This document shows positions 1-7,183 of a stretch of DNA of 19,857 nt, piece after piece. Origin of the DNA: a bacterium (lineage in GTDB: Bacteria; Bacteroidota; Bacteroidia; Bacteroidales; Bacteroidaceae); assembly GCA_004559785.1 (NCBI GenBank), contig SFXD01000037.1, positions 1-19,857 of the forward strand, read 5' to 3'. Under the pieces are notes generated by a model. The model worked only from the letters and a program-made list of their open reading frames with translations, did no database searches and was not told where the DNA came from. A program made the translations under genes and the position numbers. Position 1 is the stretch's first letter, and every line of letters begins with the position of its first letter.

Positions 1-2
1 TC

Positions 3-974
3 ATCCGCACATATTATATAAAGGAAGGTACTGACGAGGAAATTCCCTATCAAAGACCCACCACGGTAGACGATCTTTATCGTCAGATTGACTATATTCC
101 TCTCGGAACCCTACAGTCTCTCATCAACACAATCATGGTCCGCTCGTTCACGGGTTCAGTACCAAGCAAGATGACCAAGTTGCGCGACGATGCCCAGGAA
201 CAATTGTTCTACCCCGAAGATGTTGACAAGATTGACACCTGCATCCTTGCAAGCAACGGTGCCGTATACGTAATGGACGAGATCTATGGTCCTGCCGGCT
301 ACACGTCAGTAACGTCACCCGCATACATCAGTACTACCAACAACATCATGAAGTGGGCAATTTATGATGAACGATACATGGGACTCAACTACTACGCATA
401 CCTCCACGACAGGCAGAACGAGTTCACATTCTTCCTCCCCAGCGACGAGGCCATGCAGTACTACTACGACCCCGTCAGCATGAAGAGCCGCACCCCACGT
501 GTACTGACAATGACGTACGAAGGCCAGACATTCCCCATAAGGACAAAGTGCTACTCTTACATCTGCCCCTACAACGCAAGGGGCGACATGTCATTGGTTG
601 GAACCATTGGCAATGCCCTGCAGGGAATGAATGCTACCATCAACCAGTCAGACATCATCAACCGTCTGAAGGATATCCTCGAAAGCCATACCATCGTACA
701 TGATGGCACCAACCCCATCCGCTCGGAGGACAACTACTACGTGTCCAAGAACGGAAATGCCATCAAGATAGTACGCGACGAGGAAGGCAACATCATCGAG
801 GCAAAGGGCGGATTCCAGATTGAGAACGAGCGCAATGGCATCGTCAGCAGCACTCCTGGTCAAACATCGTCACCAAATCTTTCGACGGACTCAGGAACGG
901 ACAGACATACGTACTTGATTCTCCTCTGGTTCCTACATATCGCAGCGTATGGAGCATCTTCACCAACGATATGA
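3..974 (+). CDS. FAS1 (fasciclin) domain surface protein, 5' fragment, truncated by window edge and frameshifted
   Basis: The frame is open from the first bases of the window, so the gene starts upstream and the ATG at 135 is not the true start. Two FAS1 parts are visible. One domain ends at about 255-300 with NGAVYVMDEIYGPA, resembling the closing NGxVxVID strand of FAS1. A second opens near 420-455 with FTFFLPSDEAM, matching the FTxFxPTxxAF strand. From about base 860 the translation stops looking like this family (a Ser/Thr/Gln-rich tail ending at 974), while the +2 frame continues the second domain with NIVTKSFDGLRNGQTYVLD. One missing base at about 858-866 would join it to the 971-1840 frame. 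FAS1 domains are extracellular adhesion modules, so a surface lipoprotein is expected, but the signal sequence is outside the window. Family is confident; whether the shift is real or an assembly error is unknown. Confidence 0.75.
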   Translation: MRTYYIKEGTDEEIPYQRPTTVDDLYRQIDYIPLGTLQSLINTIMVRSFTGSVPSKMTKLRDDAQEQLFYPEDVDKIDTCILASNGAVYVMDEIYGPAGYTSVTSPAYISTTNNIMKWAIYDERYMGLNYYAYLHDRQNEFTFFLPSDEAMQYYYDPVSMKSRTPRVLTMTYEGQTFPIRTKCYSYICPYNARGDMSLVGTIGNALQGMNATINQSDIINRLKDILESHTIVHDGTNPIRSEDNYYVSKNGNAIKIVRDEEGNIIEAKGGFQIENERNGIVSSTPGQTSSPNLSTDSGTDRHTYLILLWFLHIAAYGASSPTI

Positions 975-1840
975 TGGATGACCAATACAACCCTTATGGA
1001 TATTCAGACGAGGCATGGGAGCAGAACCCATATCGTGCATTCTATGAACTGTGCATGTTCCCAGGCTCCGAGGAACTCGTCAAGGGATGCGGTCTCGTAA
1101 GCCAAGCCCTTTCCACTGAGGAACAGAAATCGGCAATGAAGAAGTGCCGCATCTTCACCAACACCGACTATGCAAACGGACTTGACTATAACGTGCAGTT
1201 CTTCAACAACTATCACTACACCATCTTCGTCCCGACCAACGATGCCATCAAGGATGCGATAGCCAAAGGTCTTCCCACCTGGGAGGATATTGAGAAGGAC
1301 TACAACTCGCATTGCAATTCAGAAGGCAATCTCCAGACATCAGAAGACAGTCTCCGCATCCAGACCAAGATTACATACCTTACGAACTTCATCCGCAACC
1401 ACTTTGCCGACAGCAGCGTCTTCGCAGACAACTCCGAGGTTGAAGACAAGGAAATGGTGACAGCCAGCTACGATAGTGACAACGAACGTTTCTGCAAGAT
1501 ACACGTCGACCGAATAAAAGCAGGAGACAAGACCAAGCTCCGCGTATGCGACGACGAGACATACCTCAACGGCGACAAGAACAACAAGATCGAAACCGTC
1601 GACGAGGTCAACGGCAAGGACGTTCGCAACATACTCGCCCGTGACGTAAGTTGCAACAAGATACCGCGTGACGTGGCAGCAATGGAAGGTATCAGAATCG
1701 ATGCTTCCAGTGCTGCTGTAATACATGTCATCGACGGCGTTCTCAACCACACTGCTCTTGTAAATGGTCGCCACGATTCCACATGGCAGAGCAAAGAATC
1801 ATGCAAGAGATATTTGAAGAGATACGGGGCAAGGAAATAG
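971..1840 (+). CDS. FAS1 (fasciclin) domain surface protein, 3' fragment after the frameshift
   Basis: This is the C-terminal part of the gene that begins upstream. The first ATG in this frame is at 971, but family-like sequence in the same frame extends back to about 860 (SNIVTKSFDGLRNGQTYVLD, then PLVPTYRSVWSIFTND), so 971 is unlikely to be a natural start. A full FAS1 domain follows: YTIFVPTNDAIKDA at about 1213-1254 is the first signature strand and AAVIHVIDGVL at about 1714-1746 the last. In between is a charged insert rich in Asp, Lys and Asn. The protein ends in a basic tail (KRYLKRYGARK), and a strong hairpin follows 12 bases after the stop. No catalytic motif is seen; an adhesive or carbohydrate-contact role at the cell surface is inferred from the family only. 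Confidence 0.72.
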   Translation: MMDDQYNPYGYSDEAWEQNPYRAFYELCMFPGSEELVKGCGLVSQALSTEEQKSAMKKCRIFTNTDYANGLDYNVQFFNNYHYTIFVPTNDAIKDAIAKGLPTWEDIEKDYNSHCNSEGNLQTSEDSLRIQTKITYLTNFIRNHFADSSVFADNSEVEDKEMVTASYDSDNERFCKIHVDRIKAGDKTKLRVCDDETYLNGDKNNKIETVDEVNGKDVRNILARDVSCNKIPRDVAAMEGIRIDASSAAVIHVIDGVLNHTALVNGRHDSTWQSKESCKRYLKRYGARK

Positions 1841-1851
1841 CTTTTAATGAT

Positions 1852-1899
1852 GTTTCACATATAAGGGGGGCACAAGTGAAGTGCCCCCTTATATGTAAA
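1852..1899 (+). terminator. Long hairpin, probable terminator of the FAS1 gene
   Basis: Arms 1857-1873 and 1881-1897 pair over about 16 bp (acatataag...gcac with gtgccccc...atgt), with one extra G in the left arm and a 7-base loop. The pairing extends outward by gttt/aaac across a bulged C. It begins 12 bases after the stop codon. There is no clear T run after it, which is not unusual for Bacteroidetes. Confidence 0.75.
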
Positions 1900-1981
1900 C
1901 GTAATCTGTCCATGTCCAGATTGAAGAAAAAACAGAGTAACCATTCGATAAACTACAGATACTACTACCTATCATAGACAA

Positions 1982-2023
1982 TTATAGCGACAACCACATT
2001 TACCTTAGTGATTGCCGCTATAA
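1982..2023 (-). terminator. Inverted repeat downstream of the small minus-strand frame
   Basis: The arms ttatagcg (1982-1989) and cgctataa (2016-2023) pair perfectly. After an A/C mismatch, caa/ttg adds three more pairs, leaving an 18-base loop. It lies 13 bases beyond the stop of the small minus-strand frame at 2036-2152, where a terminator for that frame would be. It could equally act on the plus strand. Confidence 0.4.
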
Positions 2024-2035
2024 CTTTTGTTCTAT

Positions 2036-2152
2036 CTATCTGTTGTAGTCGTTACTGCCTATCCGCCGTATCTTTTGCAGTTGCAGTGGTTGCATTTTGC
2101 GGTTTCCATCTATGTGGTAGCAGTTCCACCAGTTGCTCATGCGTTTTCTCAT
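2036..2152 (-). CDS. Possible small protein of 38 residues, function unknown
   Basis: The frame starts at the ATG at 2152 (MRKRMSNWWNCYHIDG...) and ends in NDYNR. It is basic, with Trp-Trp, Cys, Tyr and His clustered near the start and a Gln/Leu/Arg-rich second half. A longer upstream start (2254) exists but adds a low-complexity hydrophobic stretch I do not trust. Just upstream of 2152 on the minus strand, ctctttgc followed by a T run weakly resembles the TTTG part of a Bacteroidetes -7 element. A hairpin at 1982-2023 follows the stop. I do not recognise the family. The amino-acid pattern and flanking signals suggest a gene, but chance cannot be excluded at this length. Confidence 0.3.
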   Translation of the reverse strand: MRKRMSNWWNCYHIDGNRKMQPLQLQKIRRIGSNDYNR

Positions 2153-2330
2153 AAAAAAAAGCAAAGAGTTTTGCGTTGAATTATGGAATAAGAACATTAT
2201 TTTTGCAATCCATAATATTTGCACGATATGAGATTCTTGGACAGAAGAACCCACCCATTGACGGTGAAAACGAGAATGTATTCCTGCCGCAGGATGTCAT
2301 CAACTAATTCTCATGATATCTTACTTTCCT
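2153..2330. other. Intergenic stretch with a coding-like tail of unknown origin
   Basis: No start-to-stop gene is convincing here. On the plus strand, the frame through 2170-2307 is open and ends at the TAA at 2305 with a protein-like run (RYEILGQKNPPIDGENENV followed by FLPQDVIN). It has no good upstream start. It may be the decayed 3' end of a lost gene or chance; I cannot name a family. Confidence 0.2.
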
Positions 2331-2370
2331 GAAAGGTTATTAACCTTAAAGCCGAAAGGTTATTAACCTT
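2331..2370. repeat. Tandem pair of palindromes, candidate operator
   Basis: The 17-base word gaaaggttattaacctt occurs exactly twice, at 2331-2347 and 2354-2370, with centres 23 bases apart. Each copy holds a 7-1-7 inverted repeat (aaggtta-t-taacctt). The near-absent loop argues against an RNA hairpin and for a DNA site read by a dimeric protein. The pair lies about 160 bases upstream of the dnaG -7 element. No regulator is encoded in the window that obviously matches it. Confidence 0.5.
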
Positions 2371-2504
2371 ACTGTCAATGAAGATAACTGACATTGGAAA
2401 CGTAGCAAAATGACTTGACTCTGCCAGACAGGTCTTCCTATCCTCATAAATCCTAAAAATGGGAAACTTGGTGGAACTTATCATAGTTTCTTAGCCCGTA
2501 ACGC

Positions 2505-2534
2505 TTGGGGTTTGGCTAAAAAAGCGTACCTTTG
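2505..2534 (+). promoter_or_regulatory. dnaG promoter, Bacteroidetes type
   Basis: TACCTTTG at 2527-2534 matches TAnnTTTG exactly, with TTG at 2505-2507 upstream after a 19-base spacer. Transcription would start near 2541, giving a leader of about 20 bases before the ATG at 2562. Confidence 0.65.
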
Positions 2535-2561
2535 CAGTGGAATACAGGATAAGGTACGAGA

Positions 2562-4592
2562 ATGATCGACAGAGTCACGATAGACAAGATATTGGATGCC
2601 GCCAACATCGTGGATGTGGTGTCTGACTTCGTCACGCTCAAGAGGAGTGGAGCTAACCTCAAGGGGCTGTGCCCATTCCATGATGACAGGACTCCCTCGT
2701 TCGTAGTGTCTCCTGCCAAGAACCTGTGCAAGTGCTTCTCCTGCGGGGAGGGAGGCAGCCCCGTACAGTTTATCATGAAGCACGAGAGCCTCTCCTACCC
2801 CGAAGCCCTGAGATACCTGGCAAGGAAATACGGCATAGAAGTCAAGGAGAAAGACCTCACGCCAGAAGAGATGCAGTCTGCCAACGACAAAGAGAGCATG
2901 TTCATCATCAACGAATGGGCTCTGAAATGGTTCAGGCAGCAACTAAACGAGACGACGGACGGCAGGGCAATCGGCCTTGCATACTTCAGGAGCCGTGGCT
3001 TCAGGGACGACATCCTCGAGAAGTTTCAGGTGGGCTTCTGCCCCAGTAGCCGTACTGCCCTCATGACGACGGCGGCCCTGAAGGAAGGATACCTCGAAAA
3101 GTATCTGGTGAATGTCACCAACAGCGACATGCCGCAGGCAAGCATAGGTACGGGACTATCCATCAAAAGAGATGACGGGACATACTACGACCGATTCAGG
3201 AACAGAGTGATATGGCCTATATTCACCATAAGCGGCAAGGTTGCAGGATTTGGCGCACGAGTGCTGGATGCTGCCACCAAGGGCGTAAGCAACAAATACA
3301 TCAACTCGGCAGAGAGCATCATATACAGCAAGAGAAAGGAGCTGTTCGGCATCTATCAGGCAAGGGAGTCCATACGGCGCAACAATCTATGCTACCTCGT
3401 GGAGGGGTATACCGACGTTATGGCAATGCACCAGCACGGGGTGGAGAACGTGGTGGCCTCGTCGGGTACGGCACTGACCACCGAACAAATACGGCTCATA
3501 CACCGGCTGACGGACAACATCACCGTCATCTTCGACGGAGATGAAGCTGGCATACATGCCAGCCAAAGGGGCATCGACATGATACTGGCAGAGGGCATGA
3601 ACGTGAAACTGCTGCTGCTGCCAGACGGAGACGACCCCGACAGCTTCGGCAGGAAGCACAACGCACAGGAATACCAGGCTTACCTCAACGAGCATCAGGT
3701 AGACTTCATCAGCTATAAGACAGGAAACCTTTCGGCTGCCGCACAGGACGACCCGGTGAAGATGGGGGAACTGATACACGGCATTGCAACCAGCATAGCC
3801 ATGATACCCGACGAAATACAGCGTGCCCTATACATACGCAAGGAGGCAAACGCCATGCAACTGGACGAGAGGCTCATCAGCAATGCCGTAGCCAAGGAAC
3901 TGAAGAGGATACAGGAGGAGAAAGCCAAGGAACGCGAACGTGCCGAGAGAAGACGGCTCGTGGAACAGGGCGCAAACATTGACAGGACAGGTCAGCCACA
4001 GCCTGCCAACCCGCAGCCCGCAGCAGACACGACTAAGCCTGAAAAGCCAGAGGTCAACCCGAAGGAGACTGCCATAATACAAATCCTGCTCAGACACGGA
4101 GAAAAGCTAAAGTTCTACATGAGCGGAGAGGATGACGAGGAAATACCCATCACGGTGGCGCAGTTCATTGACCTCAGCCTAAAGGATGACGGAATAGGAC
4201 TCTCCGAACCTACGTATGCAAAGATCCTGCAAGAGACCATAGAGCACATCCACGAGGAGGGATTTTCTCCAACAAGATACTTCATCAACCATCCCGACAC
4301 CGACGTCAGTACCATAGCATTCCGCCTTGGCACGGACAGCGTGCCTCTGAGCAAGTTCCATGGCGAGTTGCCGGAAGACGACAGGCTTGACGAGATTGTA
4401 CCAAACCTCATTGCGAACCTCAAGCTTGAAAAGGTACAGGCGGAGCTAAGGCAGATAATAGACATGACCAAGAGCGTGGAACTGCAAGCAGACAAGGAGA
4501 AGTACCGCACCGCAATGTCAAGATTCCAGGAGTTGCAGAAGAAGGCAAGGGAACTGGCTAAGCAATGTGGGGAGCGCGTCATCCTAAGATGA
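2562..4592 (+). CDS. dnaG: DNA primase
   Basis: DnaG synthesises the RNA primers for leading- and lagging-strand replication, working with the DnaB helicase. The 676-residue product shows the full architecture. The N-terminal CHC2 zinc domain has ligands C37, H40, C58 and C61 (CPFHDDRTPSF ... CFSCGEGG). The catalytic core and TOPRIM domain follow, with VEGYTDVMAM near residue 281 and the acidic IFDGDEAG near residue 325. After about residue 440 comes a charged linker with Pro/Gln/Ala-rich sequence (QPQPANPQPA), then a C-terminal region that would contact the helicase. Length is slightly above the roughly 580-660 residues usual for the family, mostly through the linker. The ATG fits the promoter spacing, and MIDRVTIDKILDAANIVDVV is a typical primase N-terminus. 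It appears monocistronic, as the porin gene downstream has its own -7 element. Confidence 0.97.
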   Translation: MIDRVTIDKILDAANIVDVVSDFVTLKRSGANLKGLCPFHDDRTPSFVVSPAKNLCKCFSCGEGGSPVQFIMKHESLSYPEALRYLARKYGIEVKEKDLTPEEMQSANDKESMFIINEWALKWFRQQLNETTDGRAIGLAYFRSRGFRDDILEKFQVGFCPSSRTALMTTAALKEGYLEKYLVNVTNSDMPQASIGTGLSIKRDDGTYYDRFRNRVIWPIFTISGKVAGFGARVLDAATKGVSNKYINSAESIIYSKRKELFGIYQARESIRRNNLCYLVEGYTDVMAMHQHGVENVVASSGTALTTEQIRLIHRLTDNITVIFDGDEAGIHASQRGIDMILAEGMNVKLLLLPDGDDPDSFGRKHNAQEYQAYLNEHQVDFISYKTGNLSAAAQDDPVKMGELIHGIATSIAMIPDEIQRALYIRKEANAMQLDERLISNAVAKELKRIQEEKAKERERAERRRLVEQGANIDRTGQPQPANPQPAADTTKPEKPEVNPKETAIIQILLRHGEKLKFYMSGEDDEEIPITVAQFIDLSLKDDGIGLSEPTYAKILQETIEHIHEEGFSPTRYFINHPDTDVSTIAFRLGTDSVPLSKFHGELPEDDRLDEIVPNLIANLKLEKVQAELRQIIDMTKSVELQADKEKYRTAMSRFQELQKKARELAKQCGERVILR

Positions 4593-4675
4593 ACGGCGCA
4601 GCCAGTCAGCATCCGGACACCACCCACATCCCCATAATGTACACTCGAACCTGATTTTCTCAAATAAAAGCCAAC

Positions 4676-4703
4676 TTGCAGATGCCTTGTAACGCATCTG
4701 TAA
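4676..4703 (+). promoter_or_regulatory. Inverted repeat between dnaG and the porin gene: terminator or operator
   Basis: Arms 4676-4685 (ttgcagatgc) and 4694-4703 (gcatctgtaa) pair over 10 positions, one of them G-U in RNA, around an 8-base loop. It lies about 83 bases past the dnaG stop and ends 11 bases before the porin -7 element, where a -33 element would be. It could end dnaG transcription or be a repressor site for the porin promoter. Confidence 0.45.
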
Positions 4704-4714
4704 CAACAACACAA

Positions 4715-4722
4715 TATCTTTG
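4715..4722 (+). promoter_or_regulatory. -7 element of the porin gene
   Basis: TATCTTTG matches TAnnTTTG. No TTTG is present at the usual distance upstream; that position falls inside the inverted repeat at 4676-4703. Transcription would start near 4729, giving a leader of about 55 bases. Confidence 0.5.
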
Positions 4723-4784
4723 CCCTGAAATCAACGGGAATCTCAACGTCCCCGGCTCAAACGACAAGAAACAGAAAGGCAAAG

Positions 4785-5891
4785 ATGGCACACACACTAC
4801 GCAGATGGCACTTGGCAATCATCCAAATCCTGCTGGCTTCTCCCCTGTCCAACAACGGCAAGGCATATTCCCAGACAGTGGAAGAAAGGCTCACCAAGCT
4901 TGAGAAATTTGCACAGGCAAGGCAATCGGGATATATGCCGCAGTTGCATGGAGTATTGAGAGGCAAATTCGAATATGAACCAGACCTTAATGCGGGACGC
5001 TTCGAGGTGAGGAATGCACGACTCTCAGCAAATGGCAAGTTGCCGCTCTGCTCGGAATACAAGATAGAGATAGACCTGTGCGACGAGGGCGAGATAAAGA
5101 TGAAGGATGCCTGGGTAAGGGTCATCCCATGGCAGACGCTACGGCTAAGCATCGGACAGCAACGAATGCCCTTCAGCATAGATGCCCACCGCAACCCCAT
5201 GGCAAGATACTTCTCCAACCGCAGTTTCATTGCCAAGCAAGTGGGAGACATGCGCGACGTGGGGTTCATAGCCGGCTATGATTTCATGGGTAAGAAGCAG
5301 CGCAAAGCAGCCTCCCTGGATGCTGGCATATTCAACGGCTCCAACCTCGACAACCAAAAGTCGGCTTGGTTCACCTCCCCGTGCTATTCGGCTCGCCTAC
5401 AGTGTTACCCCGTGGATGGCCTTGCACTTGTACCCAGTGTGCAGCACCAGCAGATTGCCGACAGGCAGGCATCATACACCTCCCTTGACATGGGGGCATA
5501 TTACGAGCGGAAAGGATGGCACGTGGAAGCGGAATTCCTTCACAAGATGTATGCCAAGAATGCCTTCCGGGACTGCAATGCCATGAATTTCATGCTCCTC
5601 TACAACCAAAAGCTAAAGAACGATAAATACCTCGTAGAGAAAATCACATATCGCGGACGTTCCGACTACATGCAGGACCATTCCTCTGGCAAAAGCGGCA
5701 TGGAGAATGGTCTGCTGACAATGACGGATGCCGAGCGACACAGGCTAACCATAGGCGTGACATTCTCACTGCGCAATCCCTACTTTCCAACTGAACTACG
5801 CCTCGACTACGAGAAATACTGGTATCCACACGATGGCGCAAAGGAAAGCGAAATGGACAAATTGGTATGCGAACTGATGATTAGGTTTTAG
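4785..5891 (+). CDS. Porin O/P-like outer-membrane beta-barrel protein
   Basis: The 368-residue product starts with a basic and hydrophobic N-terminus that looks like a signal peptide (RRWHLAIIQILLAS, cleavage probably near AYSQ at about residue 30). A short helical segment follows (TVEERLTKLEKFAQA), like the periplasmic coiled-coil start of trimeric porins. Then come alternating aromatic and charged strands typical of the phosphate-selective porin O/P family: LHGVLRGKFEYEPDLNAGRF, VRNARLSANGKL, and LRLSIGQQRMPFS with the conserved GQ..PFS turn. It ends in a beta-strand with a terminal Phe (LMIRF), the usual outer-membrane barrel end. Family members form anion or polyphosphate channels, but substrate cannot be told from this sequence. 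It stands alone, with its own -7 element, convergent with folE. Confidence 0.82.
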   Translation: MAHTLRRWHLAIIQILLASPLSNNGKAYSQTVEERLTKLEKFAQARQSGYMPQLHGVLRGKFEYEPDLNAGRFEVRNARLSANGKLPLCSEYKIEIDLCDEGEIKMKDAWVRVIPWQTLRLSIGQQRMPFSIDAHRNPMARYFSNRSFIAKQVGDMRDVGFIAGYDFMGKKQRKAASLDAGIFNGSNLDNQKSAWFTSPCYSARLQCYPVDGLALVPSVQHQQIADRQASYTSLDMGAYYERKGWHVEAEFLHKMYAKNAFRDCNAMNFMLLYNQKLKNDKYLVEKITYRGRSDYMQDHSSGKSGMENGLLTMTDAERHRLTIGVTFSLRNPYFPTELRLDYEKYWYPHDGAKESEMDKLVCELMIRF

Positions 5892-5900
5892 GGGGGCATG

Positions 5901-5929
5901 ACCCACGGCTCATGGCTCACAGCCCTTTC
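5901..5929. repeat. Short heptamer repeat between convergent genes
   Basis: Three 7-base units in register, gctcatg-gctcaca-gcccttt (5909-5929), with a related gacccac just before. They resemble the units of the large heptamer array at 7184-7302 and lie in the 79-base gap between the ends of the porin gene and folE. ctcacagccc here is the reverse complement of gggctgtgag in that array. Confidence 0.45.
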
Positions 5930-5970
5930 AAGGCGCAATCCCGAACTTGCTAATTTATTATTGTGGTTGC

Positions 5971-6555
5971 CTACATAACGGGTCTCGACAACATTTGTAA
6001 CAGTTCCTGCCTCCTCTCCATTTCCGAGAAAAGACCTGTATGGTGGACAGTTGTGGTAATGCTACCCTGCTTCTCCACGCCACGCATCTGCATGCACATG
6101 TGCTGGGCTTCCACGACGACCATGACCCCAAGGGGAGACAAGGCTTGCTGGATGCTCTCGCATATCTGGCGTGTCAGCCTCTCCTGCACCTGCAGACGCC
6201 TGGCAAGGCAATCCACGGCACGCGGTATCTTGCTCAGCCCCGTGATACATCCGTCTGGGATGTATGCCACATGCACCTTGCCAAAGAATGGAAGTATGTG
6301 GTGTTCGCACAGGGAATAGAATTCGATGTCACGCACTACCACCATCTGGCTGCATTCCTCGTGGAACATGGCGGAACGTAGGATGGCTACAGGGTCCAGT
6401 CCATAGCCGGAGGTAAGTTCCTGCATAGACCTTGCCACCCTCTCGGGAGTCTTCTGCAACCCCTCACGGGAAGGATCTTCGCCTATGAGGCGAAGCAACT
6501 CAGAGACATGAGGTTGGATGAGCGATGGGTCGACAGGGGAAACAATCTTTTCCAT
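5971..6555 (-). CDS. folE: GTP cyclohydrolase I
   Basis: FolE converts GTP to 7,8-dihydroneopterin triphosphate, the first step of tetrahydrofolate synthesis. The same product can enter the queuosine pathway. The 194-residue length is normal. Visible signatures are LQKTPERVARSM near residue 40, the zinc-binding SLCEHHILPFFGKVHVAYIP (Cys plus two His, with a third zinc Cys expected in MCMQMRGV), and the C-terminal MCMQMRGVEKQGSITTT. The intact Cys/His set indicates the zinc-dependent type IA enzyme. The ATG at 6555 is preceded by the SPOR-protein stop, 28 bases away on the same strand, so the two are probably cotranscribed. It is the last gene of the minus-strand cluster and converges with the porin gene. 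Confidence 0.97.
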   Translation of the reverse strand: MEKIVSPVDPSLIQPHVSELLRLIGEDPSREGLQKTPERVARSMQELTSGYGLDPVAILRSAMFHEECSQMVVVRDIEFYSLCEHHILPFFGKVHVAYIPDGCITGLSKIPRAVDCLARRLQVQERLTRQICESIQQALSPLGVMVVVEAQHMCMQMRGVEKQGSITTTVHHTGLFSEMERRQELLQMLSRPVM

Positions 6556-6583
6556 TATATGAATGTTATGGATGTCCTTAGAA

Positions 6584-7123
6584 TCAGTCGTAAACGGTCA
6601 CCTTGCTTCGAACGATGACAGCCTCCGGGAATGCCCCGGAATCGCGGAAGCGCTTGAAATACTCATTCGCCTCCTCGTAAGTCCTGAAATCACCTGCCCT
6701 GCATATCCAATGCGGTGACACGAAATGTGTATATACAGGAAGGTCGCCGAAGAGGTTCTTCACCTTTTGTCTCATGACGGCAGCCTCCACCTTGCCCTTG
6801 CGCGTATTGTCTCCGGAGAATACCTGTATGCGATACCCGTTGACAAGGGTACGTTGCCCCATGCGCACTACAGTGGATGTATCTGGCGAAGCAACTACCG
6901 CGGGAGAGCCTGCTCCTCCTTCAACCTGGTTGGTCGTCTCTACGGGATTGCTTCTGCCTGAGGCCTCTCCATTGACGAGGTCGGAGATGGACTTGCTCTG
7001 GTGTATCACGAGCGTTCCCTCACCCTGACTACTTTGCTGAATGACCTCCGTATACTTACGCTGTGCAAGGCACGGCATTGTCAGCATGACTGCCAGCAAG
7101 GCGAAATATTGTTTTATCTTCAT
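6584..7123 (-). CDS. SPOR-domain envelope protein
   Basis: The 179-residue product has a clear signal peptide (MKIKQYFALLAVMLTMPCLA, cleavage just after, before QRKY), so it is exported. Residues 22-95 are a Ser/Gln/Gly-rich linker without a recognised fold. The C-terminal 80 residues form a SPOR domain: NGYRIQVFSGDNTRKGKVEA ... PVYTHFVSPHWICRAGDF ... YEEANEYFKRF, with the usual YRIQV..G start and the aromatic-Lys/Arg-GDF strand. SPOR domains bind denuded glycan strands of septal peptidoglycan, so a role at the division site is inferred. The Cys within the signal peptide is not in a clear lipobox. It sits between tpiA and folE, an arrangement I recall from other Bacteroidales, but the 330-base gap to tpiA suggests it has its own promoter, which I could not identify. 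Confidence 0.85.
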   Translation of the reverse strand: MKIKQYFALLAVMLTMPCLAQRKYTEVIQQSSQGEGTLVIHQSKSISDLVNGEASGRSNPVETTNQVEGGAGSPAVVASPDTSTVVRMGQRTLVNGYRIQVFSGDNTRKGKVEAAVMRQKVKNLFGDLPVYTHFVSPHWICRAGDFRTYEEANEYFKRFRDSGAFPEAVIVRSKVTVYD

Positions 7124-7152
7124 TGTCGGAATGTCCTGTAAATCTGTTTATG

Positions 7153-7170
7153 TTAAGGGAAGCCCCTTAA
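7153..7170. promoter_or_regulatory. Tight hairpin in the SPOR-gene leader
   Basis: ttaaggg and cccttaa (7 bp) surround a 4-base loop, 30 bases upstream of the SPOR-gene ATG at 7123. It may be a leader hairpin or part of a promoter-operator region. No -7 element was found nearby. Confidence 0.3.
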
Positions 7171-7183
7171 ATTTGTTTGATGG

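Noticed and set aside
1783..1977. Plus-strand frame of 64 codons across the end of the FAS1 gene
   Set aside because: It overlaps the FAS1 end and runs through the terminator hairpin, with no motif.
1900..2560. Possible tRNA, CRISPR or mobile element in the long spacer
   Set aside because: I found no cloverleaf, no regularly spaced direct repeats, no transposase frame and no terminal inverted repeats with target duplication.
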